DNA of 64,000 nt from Turritopsis dohrnii (taxonomy: Eukaryota > Cnidaria > Hydrozoa > Anthoathecata > Oceaniidae). The position numbers were made by a program, and so were the translations under genes. The notes under the pieces were generated by a model that worked only from the letters and a program-made list of their open reading frames with translations, did no database searches and was not told the origin of the DNA. Location: positions 62,001 through 126,000 of the forward strand of contig BQMF02000285.1 in assembly GCA_027922465.2 (NCBI GenBank). The letters are read 5' to 3'. Below are positions 13,101 through 21,627 of this stretch, piece after piece (within the stretch, counting starts at the first letter, position 1; every line of letters starts with the position of its first letter).

Positions 13101-13248
13101 TTTGTTAGAGATACGAGACATTCGACGAAAGTCGATGAAAAAAGGCGTAGACGACGAAATAAACATTGGAGACATTGTATTGATAGAAGATGATAAACTG
13201 AAAAAGATCTCAGTGGAGAACTGGACGAATAGACGAAATTATGATTAG
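10147..13248 (+). CDS. Gag-protease fused in frame to RT and integrase remnants (BEL/Pao)
   Basis: The 1033-residue frame starts at the first ATG after the leader. In order: a Gag region of DUF1759 type (about 138-300); zinc knuckles (CVFC near 336, CFLC...H...C near 368, CYSC...H...C near 387); a retropepsin-like DUF1758 protease with FFDSGSQ near 452; and the N-terminal edge of reverse transcriptase (VIEKAPAEH to VYDASSKG, 714-757). The frame then jumps to the RFSDVNKLLRVTALVV segment that normally follows RNase H (about 802), to the C-terminal part of integrase (APWQGGVFERL near 878), and to a DUF5641-like tail. The YxDD palm, RNase H and integrase catalytic core are absent although the frame stays open. 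The tail appears frameshifted near 13200: the usual C-terminus continues in another frame to a TGA at 13418-13420, just inside the 3' LTR. Confidence 0.9.
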   Translation: MADAKNKKRQRGGLVTYINKIFENDVQSLMEDGDFDGHKLYILEAQKNMLEKKFDLIVGLNQEIANEVEDDGEYEKELHQGMDIELKIQTQIQKLKVFLKNKQSSSHNSENSIDLTNSISSQNFNSQKSVKLPTYKIKPFEGNPSDFQTFMESFEAIIDTNKSMPNVQKMSYLLSFLEGEAENCVKGLRLNNENYTKALDMLKDRFGNPQILISHHMNKILECDSVRSEKDVKNLRKLYDTIEIQLRNLESLKMNSNEYGAMLLPVLMNKLPDEVKLILSREKDWTLKNVLEKLKLEIEAREKVKGIACEEDLESSSTFLAQNNIPQTKKRNFQYGCVFCTKTNHKSFQCNLISKPSSRKDFLFKEKRCFLCLKQGHIVKECTSKNSCYSCKGRHHSSICLGKKQEQQPLKQTQDPSTVTNCATSEFTVLLQTAKARVNDLDKCNSEMARLFFDSGSQMSYVTPKLKEKLKLKTVGKREMCLKTFGGARQTKVLDIVEFTVETNKGPVKVKAFVSEISYPLKGQNTKFAKEQFPHLKHLRLADYNDTELIEIDILVGSNFYWDFIDGKNIVKGKQGEPVAVSSNLGFILNGNMTQVGSQTECLTTHVLKVAMDEKTDLDKITEKFWDLETMGIKNNENDEKKENMILKEFKESVEFNNETKRYKVKLPEKQEHAVIEDNYKTCTNRLKSIWKTFSNNRVLFSRYNEIINEQLENKVIEKAPAEHLIGTTHYLPHKPVVDENRSTTKIRMVYDASSKGCVSLNEKMSTADYTGIVDQNVVSDDNVKANEDKSTPDFTGVIDIERFSDVNKLLRVTALVVNFVDKLKEKVRNKKKKQEEKEEIKINKTNKRQTAEEQHGNQWHQLMEANNGITWKFNLQKAPWQGGVFERLIKSVKKCLNKVMNKRLKYDEMLTLIKEVELIINNRPLTFCYDDEVVLTPNNLIYGKRINRNVVKNELRESETEINIQVQSVDRIIDHFWKRWSREYLLEIRDIRRKSMKKGVDDEINIGDIVLIEDDKLKKISVENWTNRRNYD

Positions 13249-13415
13249 TAAAGACGGTCAAATACGTGGAGTTGGTTTAACAACAACGACAAAGGACGGG
13301 ACGGGTCGATTAAAACGACCATTAAATAAACTGTACCCGTTCGTTCAAACACGTAACGGTGAACTTGAACCAGCGATCAAATTTATTTCTGATAAAGACA
13401 TTCCCGTAGGGGGAG

Positions 13416-13528
13416 TGTGACGGAAAGACAATCATTTTTGTAAATAGCTGGGTAAGCGAGGCCCGTATTTAAATCTGCAACTTATGATAATATAACAGAA
13501 CACAAAAAGAAACGATAGTTCTCGCACA
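13416..13528 (+). repeat. 3' LTR, 113 bp
   Basis: Identical by eye to 9781-9893. The stop codon of the frameshifted C-terminal reading frame overlaps its first bases (GTG TGA at 13415-13420). It is followed by the TTTAG duplication. Confidence 0.92.
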
Positions 13529-14565
13529 TTTAGTTATTTACGCTTGCTGAAAATACATCGATACTTCAAATTTTGTTATATTGTTTTTCTTGTTAGTAAA
13601 GTCTATCAGTTTAAAACTTTTTATTACCTCGTTTGTTAGCTACTACAATGTTTAGTGTATTAAGACTTTCACAGATCTAGTTTAAAAAGTACGGTAGCCC
13701 ATACATGACATTTCTAGCTCCGACAGTTACAAGTGGCAGAAAACACTTCCCGCCACTTATAACTAGCGCAAAACACTTCCCGCCACTTATAACTAGCGGC
13801 CGACAGTTATAACTGGCGCAAAAAACTTCCCGCCAGTTATAACTACCGGCCGAATTTTACGGTTCCCGATAGTCATTGCTTGTTAGCTGAAGCTTGATTG
13901 TGCCATGGTTCGGTATCGGATGATTGTTTGTTTATCAATTTTTGAAATTTTAGAAGAACAGGGCAGCACAAACTGTGAGTGAGAAAGCTTTCTTCCATTT
14001 TGTTAAGTTAAAAAAAGATTTTTTAAAAAGCAAAATTAATTTTACCTTTTTTACATTCTAAGTTTTATATTTTTCTTCTAGATTATATGTGTATGATGGA
14101 GGTGCCCTTGTCAGGTCTAAAATCAAAACAAACTCTCATCAGGCACTACTTTAAATGTGGATATCAATATTCTGAAATTTTAAAGTTTTTATCTACTATT
14201 CGCATTACAATGCGAGATATAAAAACATAACTAACAATTTCAGACATTTCACTGCAAACTAAATTCCTCTTTTTCTGCTTAAGCCATCTGACAATTATTT
14301 GGTGCAGAGTGCAGAATGTGCCAAGGGAATATCATTATTACAAACAAAAAATCAAAAACAACATCATTGTGATTGCCAAGGTTTATTTCCATGGAATTGA
14401 GATTTCCATTAAGTGACACTCCATCAGGGAAAAATTTTTCTTTTGACAAATCCAATACATCTTTTAAAGTTTGAGAACACTCAAATGTCAAAGGGTGCAT
14501 GCCACCACCACGACTTTTTCTAACTGATGCATACTTTCCACTGCGAGTATTGTACCCACCAAACA

Positions 14566-14720
14566 CATGACGTCATTATGACGTCTCAATAACGTCTTAA
14601 TTTGGTCATGAAGTCATATGACATCCCTATGACTTTTTCATGACGTCATTGGAAGTCATTCAATATGACGTCAGAAAGGCGGCGAAATGATGACTTACGT
14701 ATGACCTGAAGGTCATGGTT
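14566..14720. repeat. Left subterminal array of TGACGTC/GTCAT motifs
   Basis: Several copies of TGACGTC, GACGTC and ATGACNT in both orientations lie within 160 bp. The mirror array is at 20030-20250. ATGACGTCAT is also the palindromic CRE/ATF half-site arrangement. In this position the motifs are more likely binding sites for the element's own protein, which is an inference. Confidence 0.75.
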
Positions 14721-15420
14721 ATGACGACTTCGTAACCTCACTTCATGGTTCTTCCGAACTACGGAGTTAAATTTCGCAAGTTTCGCGAATTTTTGAATTA
14801 ATAGCGAAAATTAATCCCCTTAAGGTACCATTGTTTCGTGTAGTTGAGCAATTTAGGCAATCATTTTATTAGGCAATTATTTTACTCTTGAAAGATTTTC
14901 TAAGAATGTTTCAGTACTTTCAGAATAATGAAAAGTTTTTCATGAGGAACAATCACGAGGAAATGTTAAAGGAGAAAAATACAGGGGGAAGCATGTTTTT
15001 GTTTTGGGGCCGTTACTAAAAAAATATACACAAAATCATTAAAAAAAGACACATCATGTATTATAGCAAGGTTTCATTTATTAGAACTTCAAAAATAAAC
15101 AGTAAATTAAAAAATAATAAATAGTGAATATATGAATAGTAAAACGTTACAAATTGAATACAAAAAACATCAAAATAGAGAATGATAAAATAATACAATT
15201 TAATTACAATGGACTACGTTGCACATTACACTGAAAGATATTGGAGGATTTAGAGGAAAACTAAAGATAAATAGTGAAATCATGGATATTGTGTATGTAT
15301 GTGGCAAAAACATCAGAAGGCTTTGAGGAACATGAAAAACATTTTCTTCTACCATAAAAAGATAACTTTTTCTTTTTTCAAGTGCGGTAAAAACCCATAG
15401 AATTGAAAACACAGGCTTAA

Positions 15421-15855
15421 TGTCAAAATACACGATCTGATTTTACATATATGATTTTACATTATATAAAAAATCTTATGACTTTTACAGATCGTGTATT
15501 TTAAAAAATCATGCGACTTTTGCTCTTATGACTTAACATATATGACTTTTAAAAAGTAGGATGGTCTTCTACTTTTTAAAAAATCATTTATGACTTTTTA
15601 CAGCTGTAAACAAATTTCAACCAATCAGAGTGCGTCTAGAGGTTTGAATGAACTTTTTGAGATTTCCCTAGAGTATATTAGTATCAAATAAAAACTTTTT
15701 ACGTGTATTTTACTGTTACATATGATCTTTTTCCATAAATCATATACGTAAAATCAGATCATGTATTTTACTATTGCATATATGACTTTTTCCATCCGTC
15801 AAACGAGTATGTAAAATCATATAGGTATGTAAAATCAGATCGTGTATTTTGACCT
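15421..15855. mobile_element. 435-bp MITE with TTAA target duplication
   Basis: The left end TGTCAAAATACACGATCTGA and the reverse complement of the right end AGGTCAAAATACACGATCTG share a 28-bp core, GTCAAAATACACGATCTG continuing ATTTTACATA. TTAA lies immediately outside each end (15417-15420 and 15856-15859). The interior repeats TATGACTTTT and TATGATTTTAC units. TTAA specificity points to piggyBac- or Kolobok-type mobilisation. It is inserted in the inner transposon, making a third nesting level. Confidence 0.82.
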
Positions 15856-15859
15856 TTAA

Positions 15860-17200
15860 TATAACACTTGAAGACTTCCCTCAATATCATCGTTCTTACC
15901 ACAAAAACCTGATGGAGAAAAGAAATCTTGAAAGCTTGGGGAAACGACAGTAGTTTTTATGATATATAACATGTATAATAATTGTATAATATATCTATGA
16001 GAGTTGCACAAAATATATGTGTAAGAAACTTCGACTTTCGTTTTTCGAGTGTGCCATCATCCATCACATTTGAAAGACATCACAGTAGACTTCACAGAAT
16101 TGCTTCGTACTGGGAATAAATCTGAATTCTTGTATATTCTGTGTATTCTTCTGTGTATTCTGTATATTCTGTGTATATATAACAAGATTTTTCAACACTT
16201 TTTATTCGCCTTTTTTGACTTTTCCATAATGATGGTTTTCAAGGCGTAAATATTTCTTTTCATGCAACCTCACTCTTTGATGGTCCCTGAAATAAAAAAA
16301 GGCAGAGAAGCAGCAAAATTTTTCATAGATATTCAATAACAACAAATGAAAGATATAAATAATCACATTAATAATTCTATGATTTTGATTGAGTATCAAA
16401 TCAATGAAAAAACTTGTTTTATGTGCAGTAAATATGCGAGTTAGGTCTCATTTCCTATTTTACATGAAAGTAAAAGTAATACAACATCAAAAATACTTGG
16501 GTATCATTACAACTAAACGTGGGATTATTAGTAAGGAAGGCAAAATATAGATAACATGTTTTTCTTCAAGCATTTTTCCTTTCCTGAAACACTTGGAGCT
16601 TGCTTTTTGCCCTATAGCTACTTTCAGTATACATAAGTGAAATTCCTCACACAAAACTCATGCCAAACTCATTAAAAGTCTCGGATTTACCTTGTGTTCG
16701 CCGAGTCTTCTTGTGTATTTTTTCCGCCGATTTTCTTCTATTCTCCTCCATTTTGCTGAGTTTTTTTACGCGCCTCCTTGTTTAAAATTTTCTTTAAAAA
16801 TGCATGGCCTATCGTTACCAAATTTCGAAATGTTAGTTCACATGTTATTTATTCCATACAGTATGACCATTATTTTTATTGTCTACTTTGATACAAGCTT
16901 AATTTAAAGTCATTATTTAAAATGACACACTCTAACCAGGGCGTAAATATATTAATTACATGCTTGTTCTTATTGTCATTTTTTCGTCAAAGTTTAATAC
17001 TAAAAGCTTATTTCTATCTGTTTAAATTTAAAATCTTAATAATCATGAAAAGAGCCTTCAACGTTTTAATTTGTTTCTTAAACACATCACATGATTTTTG
17101 TTTACCCCCGTGAAATAACTAACACGGTTCATTCTGGTTCGCGCACGTGGTGAAGACAAACATTGCTTTCTCACTTCTTGAATAGTTTATAAAACATCGT
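15860..17200. other. Inner-transposon interior without a recognised gene
   Basis: Apart from a short TGTATATTCTG minisatellite at about 16131-16180, I see no supported coding exon here. The open frames at 16049-16249, 16692-16907 and 16922-17113 are hydrophobic AT-rich translations without domains. Confidence 0.5.
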
Positions 17201-17204
17201 TAGA

Positions 17205-19621
17205 ATGTCAAGATATAGTAGGTGGCGCAGAAGTTTACAAACTGAGAGATTTTTACTGGATTACGAAGGTAGTAGTTCTGAACACGAGGAAGATAATGAT
17301 AACATTCAAGAAGGCAATAATCATAATTATCTTTTGAGCATCGATGATGAAAGAGAAGAAGAAGAGGAGGATGATATAACGGATGATGAAACGGATGATG
17401 ATTTTAGATCAGACAGCCCTCGTGATGATTGGTAAAGTTGTTGGAAGGGAACAAAATAGAAGAAGCTGTTGTTTCTTCTAATTGGATTTCTGGTGACCGA
17501 GTTTATTGGTCCAATAGTGTCAATGCATCAAGAGATCTGAAGGAGGGGAAGATGCCTGATTATGCCAGTTGGAAATCATACAAGTTAATTAAAGTAAAAT
17601 TTCAAGATGGTAAGTGTTGGCTGGAGTTTTAACTTGTAAATCAGGTGTGTTTTCATAAATAGTTCTTTTTGTTTTTAATATTAAACTGTTTAGATGACTA
17701 CGATCTGGTTTGTGATTACCAGTTTTCAAGCTGTGATGAACATTTGTCTGTGAAGAAAACTAAAACTACTTCAACAGGTATAAAAAAAGTTTTTTTAAAG
17801 AAAGTTGCCCCATAATTTGTCGTAACTGCATAAGAAATTTGACATTTCAGATATCAAATTACCTACGCCACCACGTTCAAAATCTGGAAGGAATTCAATA
17901 GAAAGAAGTTTTTAAGTAGTAAGTTGTTATACTTCAATAGATACTTACACTACATATAATATGTAAGAAATTATACTCTTGAAATAATGAATTTAGGTTG
18001 GACTAATTTCAAATTTCATATAAAAATTGGATAAAATGTTTCTATAGTTAATGTTGATAATTTCGAAATACTTTGCTTGGATGCATCATTAGATTTTCCG
18101 ATTTAAAATGCTAATTGGAATAGTCTGTCTCTAGATTGTTTTTAAAGCTGTTATGAGATTACTTCTATTTTCATTGTCACCTACAATTTCAGACTCTCTG
18201 CCATCAACACCCAATGCAAAGACAACAAGTAAAGGATCAAGTCACCAAAGCAGTGGGCATAAAAGTCAGTCCGGTTAACTTCGAACTAAAATATGATCAA
18301 ATTATTGATAAATACGTAACATTATTTTACTATTTTTTTTTTTTTTAGGATCAAAGAGGGAAATAATATCTGATTCGGACAGTTCATGTTCGCCAGTCTC
18401 AACTGACTTTTCTTCTCCCAGAAGATCACCAAGAACAAGAAAGCCTTGTCAAGAAACTTCACCTGTACAAAGTTCGAACTCATTCAGCAGAGCGAGTGAT
18501 GCTTCTAGCTCTTCTTTGTTATCTATTATCCAAAATAGAAAAAGAGCATCCAGCTCACCACCAAAAAGTCAAAAGACAAAGTCTAATGGAAATAAGGACC
18601 GATATCCCTTTACTACTGATGGTATGTATAAATTGATATTTATTACTGTTAATATCTGTTCATTGTCTTGTTAATGGAAATCCCATCACTTAACTCTAGA
18701 ATTCCAACGAAAAGTTCTATATGCATTATCAGAAATCTTGAATGCTGTAAATGAAGGGCTAAGAAAAAATAATCAGAATTCTGCTGACACCTTCATTGAG
18801 AAGTGCCATACAATTGACGATTTTATTCAACTGAATGAAACCCTGAAAAATGATAGAGATGCCTATCAAAGCTTGGTAAGCAGAATGTAGTGTTAATTTG
18901 CTTCATTATTTTTTGCATTTTTTACTGATTTCTTTTATTGGATAGTTGTTAACCTTAAAGAGGATGATATATATCACTCACCCCACAATTATTTGTTAAT
19001 AGGGTGTTGTTAATATATTTTATTTTAGCTTTCTAAAGTGTCCAGAATTGGTGGCAAAGATGTGAGAGCAAATGTAAAAAATATCTTGTTATCGTAAGTA
19101 AAGTATCTTTCTCGAGAGAGTCAGTATTCAGCTGTATGTTATAACAGCAAGACCCTTGAATTGGCAAAGGAAACAAAAACTATCTAATTAAAGTTTCTGC
19201 ATCCCAACCAAATCTTCAGGTGTGGGACAAAATATGGGCTGGGTTTTCCCTTAACTGCTGGCTAATACTTTGATTTTTAATTGTTAGTTTAAGAGTAATC
19301 AAGACATAATAAAGCAAGCATTTTTTTCTGCACTTTTTTTTCAGGGTAACTAATGATGAAGTACTATCTGAGTATAGTCTTTGTGGGCTAAAGAAGAAAA
19401 GAAAATTTGATTGGTTAGCCATTCACGATATTGTCATGGGTAAGTATTTTGCTTTTAAATCTAATTTAAACAGGATTGTATTTTGAATACTTTTAATTTG
19501 GTTGTTGCTTTTTCTTTCTATAGGTGGCGTTTTGGCAACTCAAAAATCTACGGAAGCGTCTGATAACAAAGCGATTATTGATGTTTTGAAGCACGCGCCT
19601 GAAAGACTAAAGAAACGATAA
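17205..19621 (+). CDS. DUF4806-type spliced gene carried by the inner transposon
   Basis: A first acidic exon (17205-17435) is followed by exons I place at 17430-17609, 17694-17777, 18193-18264, 18349-18621, 18700-18875, 19029-19093, 19345-19439 and 19524-19621, all with GT/AG borders and compatible phases. The N-terminal motif VVSSNWISGDRVYW is the usual lead-in of these proteins. The middle is Ser/Pro-rich. The C-terminal exons (LSKVSRIGGKDVRANVKNIL, then KFDWLAIHDIVMGGV) form the DUF4806 domain, ending KHAPERLKKR. Two problems exist. The acidic exon and the VVSSNWI exon are in different frames near 17430. An extra exon-like piece after the acceptor at 17850 runs into a TAA, but skipping it keeps phase. 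The domain recurs in repeat-borne genes of invertebrates and its function is unknown to me. A regulatory or DNA-binding accessory role is a guess. Confidence 0.72.
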
Positions 19622-20029
19622 AACGAAAAAACACTTTCCTTAGTTTTCGTGTGTTTAACATGCTATCCATAAATTTTTTCCATACTTAGCTCTCCCGTCG
19701 TATGTTCAACATTAAGGTAACTTCATTTGAGTACACTGTCCAAGGACCTTCAAAACGTTAATACGTACAAGGAGTGTAATGGAGAATTTATGGATATAGT
19801 CTTTTCTATCTCTTGTATTTATGAACATGGTTATATCACTAATCATTTTTTAACACTTTCTTAATTGTTAATATTTTGTATTTTAATTTATAAAGCACAT
19901 ATTTTAAGAGATGATATTTATTTGAAAGATATTTCTGATGAAAAAATCTGTTATCTTTGCTTCCATAACTATAAATTCGCTTCTTTTCATTTTGTTTAAG
20001 TATCTCTCATCTCAGTAAAAACGTCACGG

Positions 20030-20250
20030 TGGGGTCATAAATGCGTCATAAGACGTCTTAGTGACGTCGTTATGACGTCATAGCTGAGTCATTCTCACAA
20101 AACTATGTTATGAATAGGTCATTTGATAACGTCTGAGGGACGTCAGCATATGACGTCGGTTTATGTTGCAAAAATAACCTCACGATGACCTTTCAATGAC
20201 GTCGTATAAAGTCATGGTCGGACTTATTTATGACGTCATAGAGACGTCAT
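20030..20250. repeat. Right subterminal array of TGACGTC motifs
   Basis: Mirror of the left array, with repeated GACGTC, TGACGTCAT and GTCATA words in both orientations, ending GACGTCATTGTGTTGGGTGG at the transposon border. Confidence 0.75.
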
Positions 20251-21627
20251 TGTGTTGGGTGGGGTAATGCATCCAGCCTAAATGTATGGACTTTACACCT
20301 TTTCAGTTTGGTGGTGGTACTTCTTTTTGTATTTTCAGTTTAGTTTTTGCACGTTCTGCTGTTGTTACTTTTACGAAAGTGGCCAATTCGCTGGTCAATT
20401 CTTCTTTATTCATACTGGGCATACAATAGCTCTTCAACTTTATAAGATCTCCTCTTGATGTCAAACTAAGTGCTGCAAAGTCTGATTCAGATGCTTCCCA
20501 ACATGCTTCTTTATCCATCTAAAAATGAACGCAACAAAAGGTGCAGATAGTAAGAATAAAAATATTTGCCTTAATTGTCTGTTGTTCTACCATTGATTAA
20601 CTGTACATAAGTGAGTTGAAAACAGTTGAAAAAAAACTTCATTAGAAAACCCTTCATTTTATAAATAATCATCAAAATTATGTTTAATGACTTTAAAATG
20701 TTTTATAAGTATATACCTTATTTTCCCAAAAGTTTTGAATAACTGCTGCGGCAACATTTCTGGTCTCTAAGAAGGTACATATCTACCATATGAAACAAAA
20801 CATAAAGATTAGAAAATGCTGGCAATTCAATAAAAACATAAGGCTGATAAGTTAGTAATCTATTTATTCTGAAACTACAGTACAGCCTCTGACCACCAAA
20901 GGATAAACAGATCAGTAAAATGTATATAACCATTAAATAACTGAAAAGTAGTACAAGTTGGGGGAGAGATGAATATTTCTTCCCTGACTTTCATTTGAAA
21001 GAGACACTAGCAAAAAAACACTGTTTATTTACCTCTTCTACATCATCGCGAACCGCCATCTTGTTCTCATGGAATACTACTACGTGAATACCTCGTCTGC
21101 CGGCTGCCGACTATAACTGCCACTTATAACTGTCGGCCGCTAGTTATAAGTGGCGGGAAGTGTTTTCCGCCACTTGTAACTGTCGGAGCTAGAAAATGTC
21201 ATGTATGGGCCACCGTAAAAAAGGCAGTTATTTGTTTGAATTCATTTTTCGTTTCATGAAATTATAATTTTAAAAACATAATATTTTTTTCAAAACGCGT
21301 GGCTTTTTCTACATATGGTCTTAAAAAAATTTTCTTATAAAAATAAGTATGGCTCACGCATGTATAATTCTTTTGTCTTTTTAATAAATTAATTTCTGGT
21401 GGTTTATGATTAGACCCTATTTACACTAACTCATCTGTTTCCCATCAGTGAGATATAAAGAAAAAACAAGTCTACAAGAGCTTTTTAGTAACTTTTCATA
21501 ACTTTAAATACAATTGCTGCTACCGTTTTGCGCCATCTGGCTCTTGTTTATTTAAAAATCATTAAAGCAATTTCGTACACATTGCAATTAAACAGCTACT
21601 TCAATTTGTAACTATACATTTCTTCAG

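Larger units (their letters stand above)
9781..13528 (+). mobile_element. BEL/Pao LTR retrotransposon, internally deleted, recent insertion
   Basis: Two 113-bp LTRs (9781-9893 and 13416-13528) begin TGTGACGG, end TCGCACA and look identical throughout. A 5-bp target-site duplication TTTAG flanks the element (9776-9780 and 13529-13533). A primer-binding-site candidate starting TGG follows the 5' LTR at 9894, and a purine-rich tract (about 13404-13415) precedes the 3' LTR. One long frame encodes Gag-protease plus remnants of polymerase and integrase. Identical LTRs imply a young insertion. The missing reverse transcriptase core means it must have moved using enzymes supplied by a relative. The total length of 3.75 kb is well below that of a full BEL/Pao element. 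Confidence 0.92.
14555..20263. mobile_element. Inner DNA transposon, TGACGTC-rich ends, 3-bp TSD
   Basis: The left end begins CCCACCAAACACATGACGTC. The reverse complement of the right end begins CCCACCCAACACAATGACGT. A GTA trinucleotide flanks both sides (14552-14554 and 20264-20266). About 200-250 bp at each end is packed with TGACGTC/ATGACGTCAT motifs in both orientations (14566-14720 and 20030-20250). The element sits inside an exon of the outer transposon and carries a spliced DUF4806-type gene (17205-19621). No catalytic transposase was recognised. A 3-bp duplication with subterminal repeat arrays recalls CACTA-type elements, but the termini are not CACTA, so I leave the superfamily open. 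Confidence 0.8.
14279..21061 (-). pseudogene. Gene carried by the outer transposon, interrupted by the inner one
   Basis: Minus-strand exons can be followed. The first, at 21061-21035, encodes MAVRDDVEE and ends at a GTAAAT donor. The second, at about 20781-20716, encodes ICTFLETRNVAAAVIQNFWE plus NK, then a GTATAT donor. The third starts at 20518 with MDKEACWEASESDFAAL. It runs through KLKIQKEVPPPN to a TGA, then continues in the same frame to the inner transposon insertion. Removing that insertion and one copy of its GTA duplication joins the frame to HYNTRSGKYASVRKSRGGG on the far side (14566 downwards) and on to a stop at 14279. The module resembles an uncharacterised domain of expanded invertebrate and fish gene families, and I cannot name a function. 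The TGA and the insertion both make it non-functional here. Confidence 0.6.
13690..21217. mobile_element. Outer DNA transposon with long TIRs, host of a nested element
   Basis: The left end (TACGGTAGCCCATACATGAC...) and the reverse complement of the right end (TACGGTGGCCCATACATGAC...) match for about 80 bp with two substitutions and one indel. The termini contain repeats of the unit CGCCACTTATAACTAGCG. A 6-bp direct repeat AAAAAG flanks the element (13684-13689 and 21218-21223), consistent with a target-site duplication. Apart from the nested element (14555-20263), the remainder is about 1.8 kb and holds exons of one minus-strand gene. I see no transposase, so it is probably non-autonomous. 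I cannot assign the superfamily from TSD length and termini alone. Confidence 0.82.

Noticed and set aside
17205..17632. Single uninterrupted N-terminus for the DUF4806 gene
   Set aside because: The acidic exon and the VVSSNWI exon are in different frames with a TGA just upstream of the latter, and there is no ATG at 17429. I could not find a splice that joins them cleanly, so the problem is recorded and not smoothed over.
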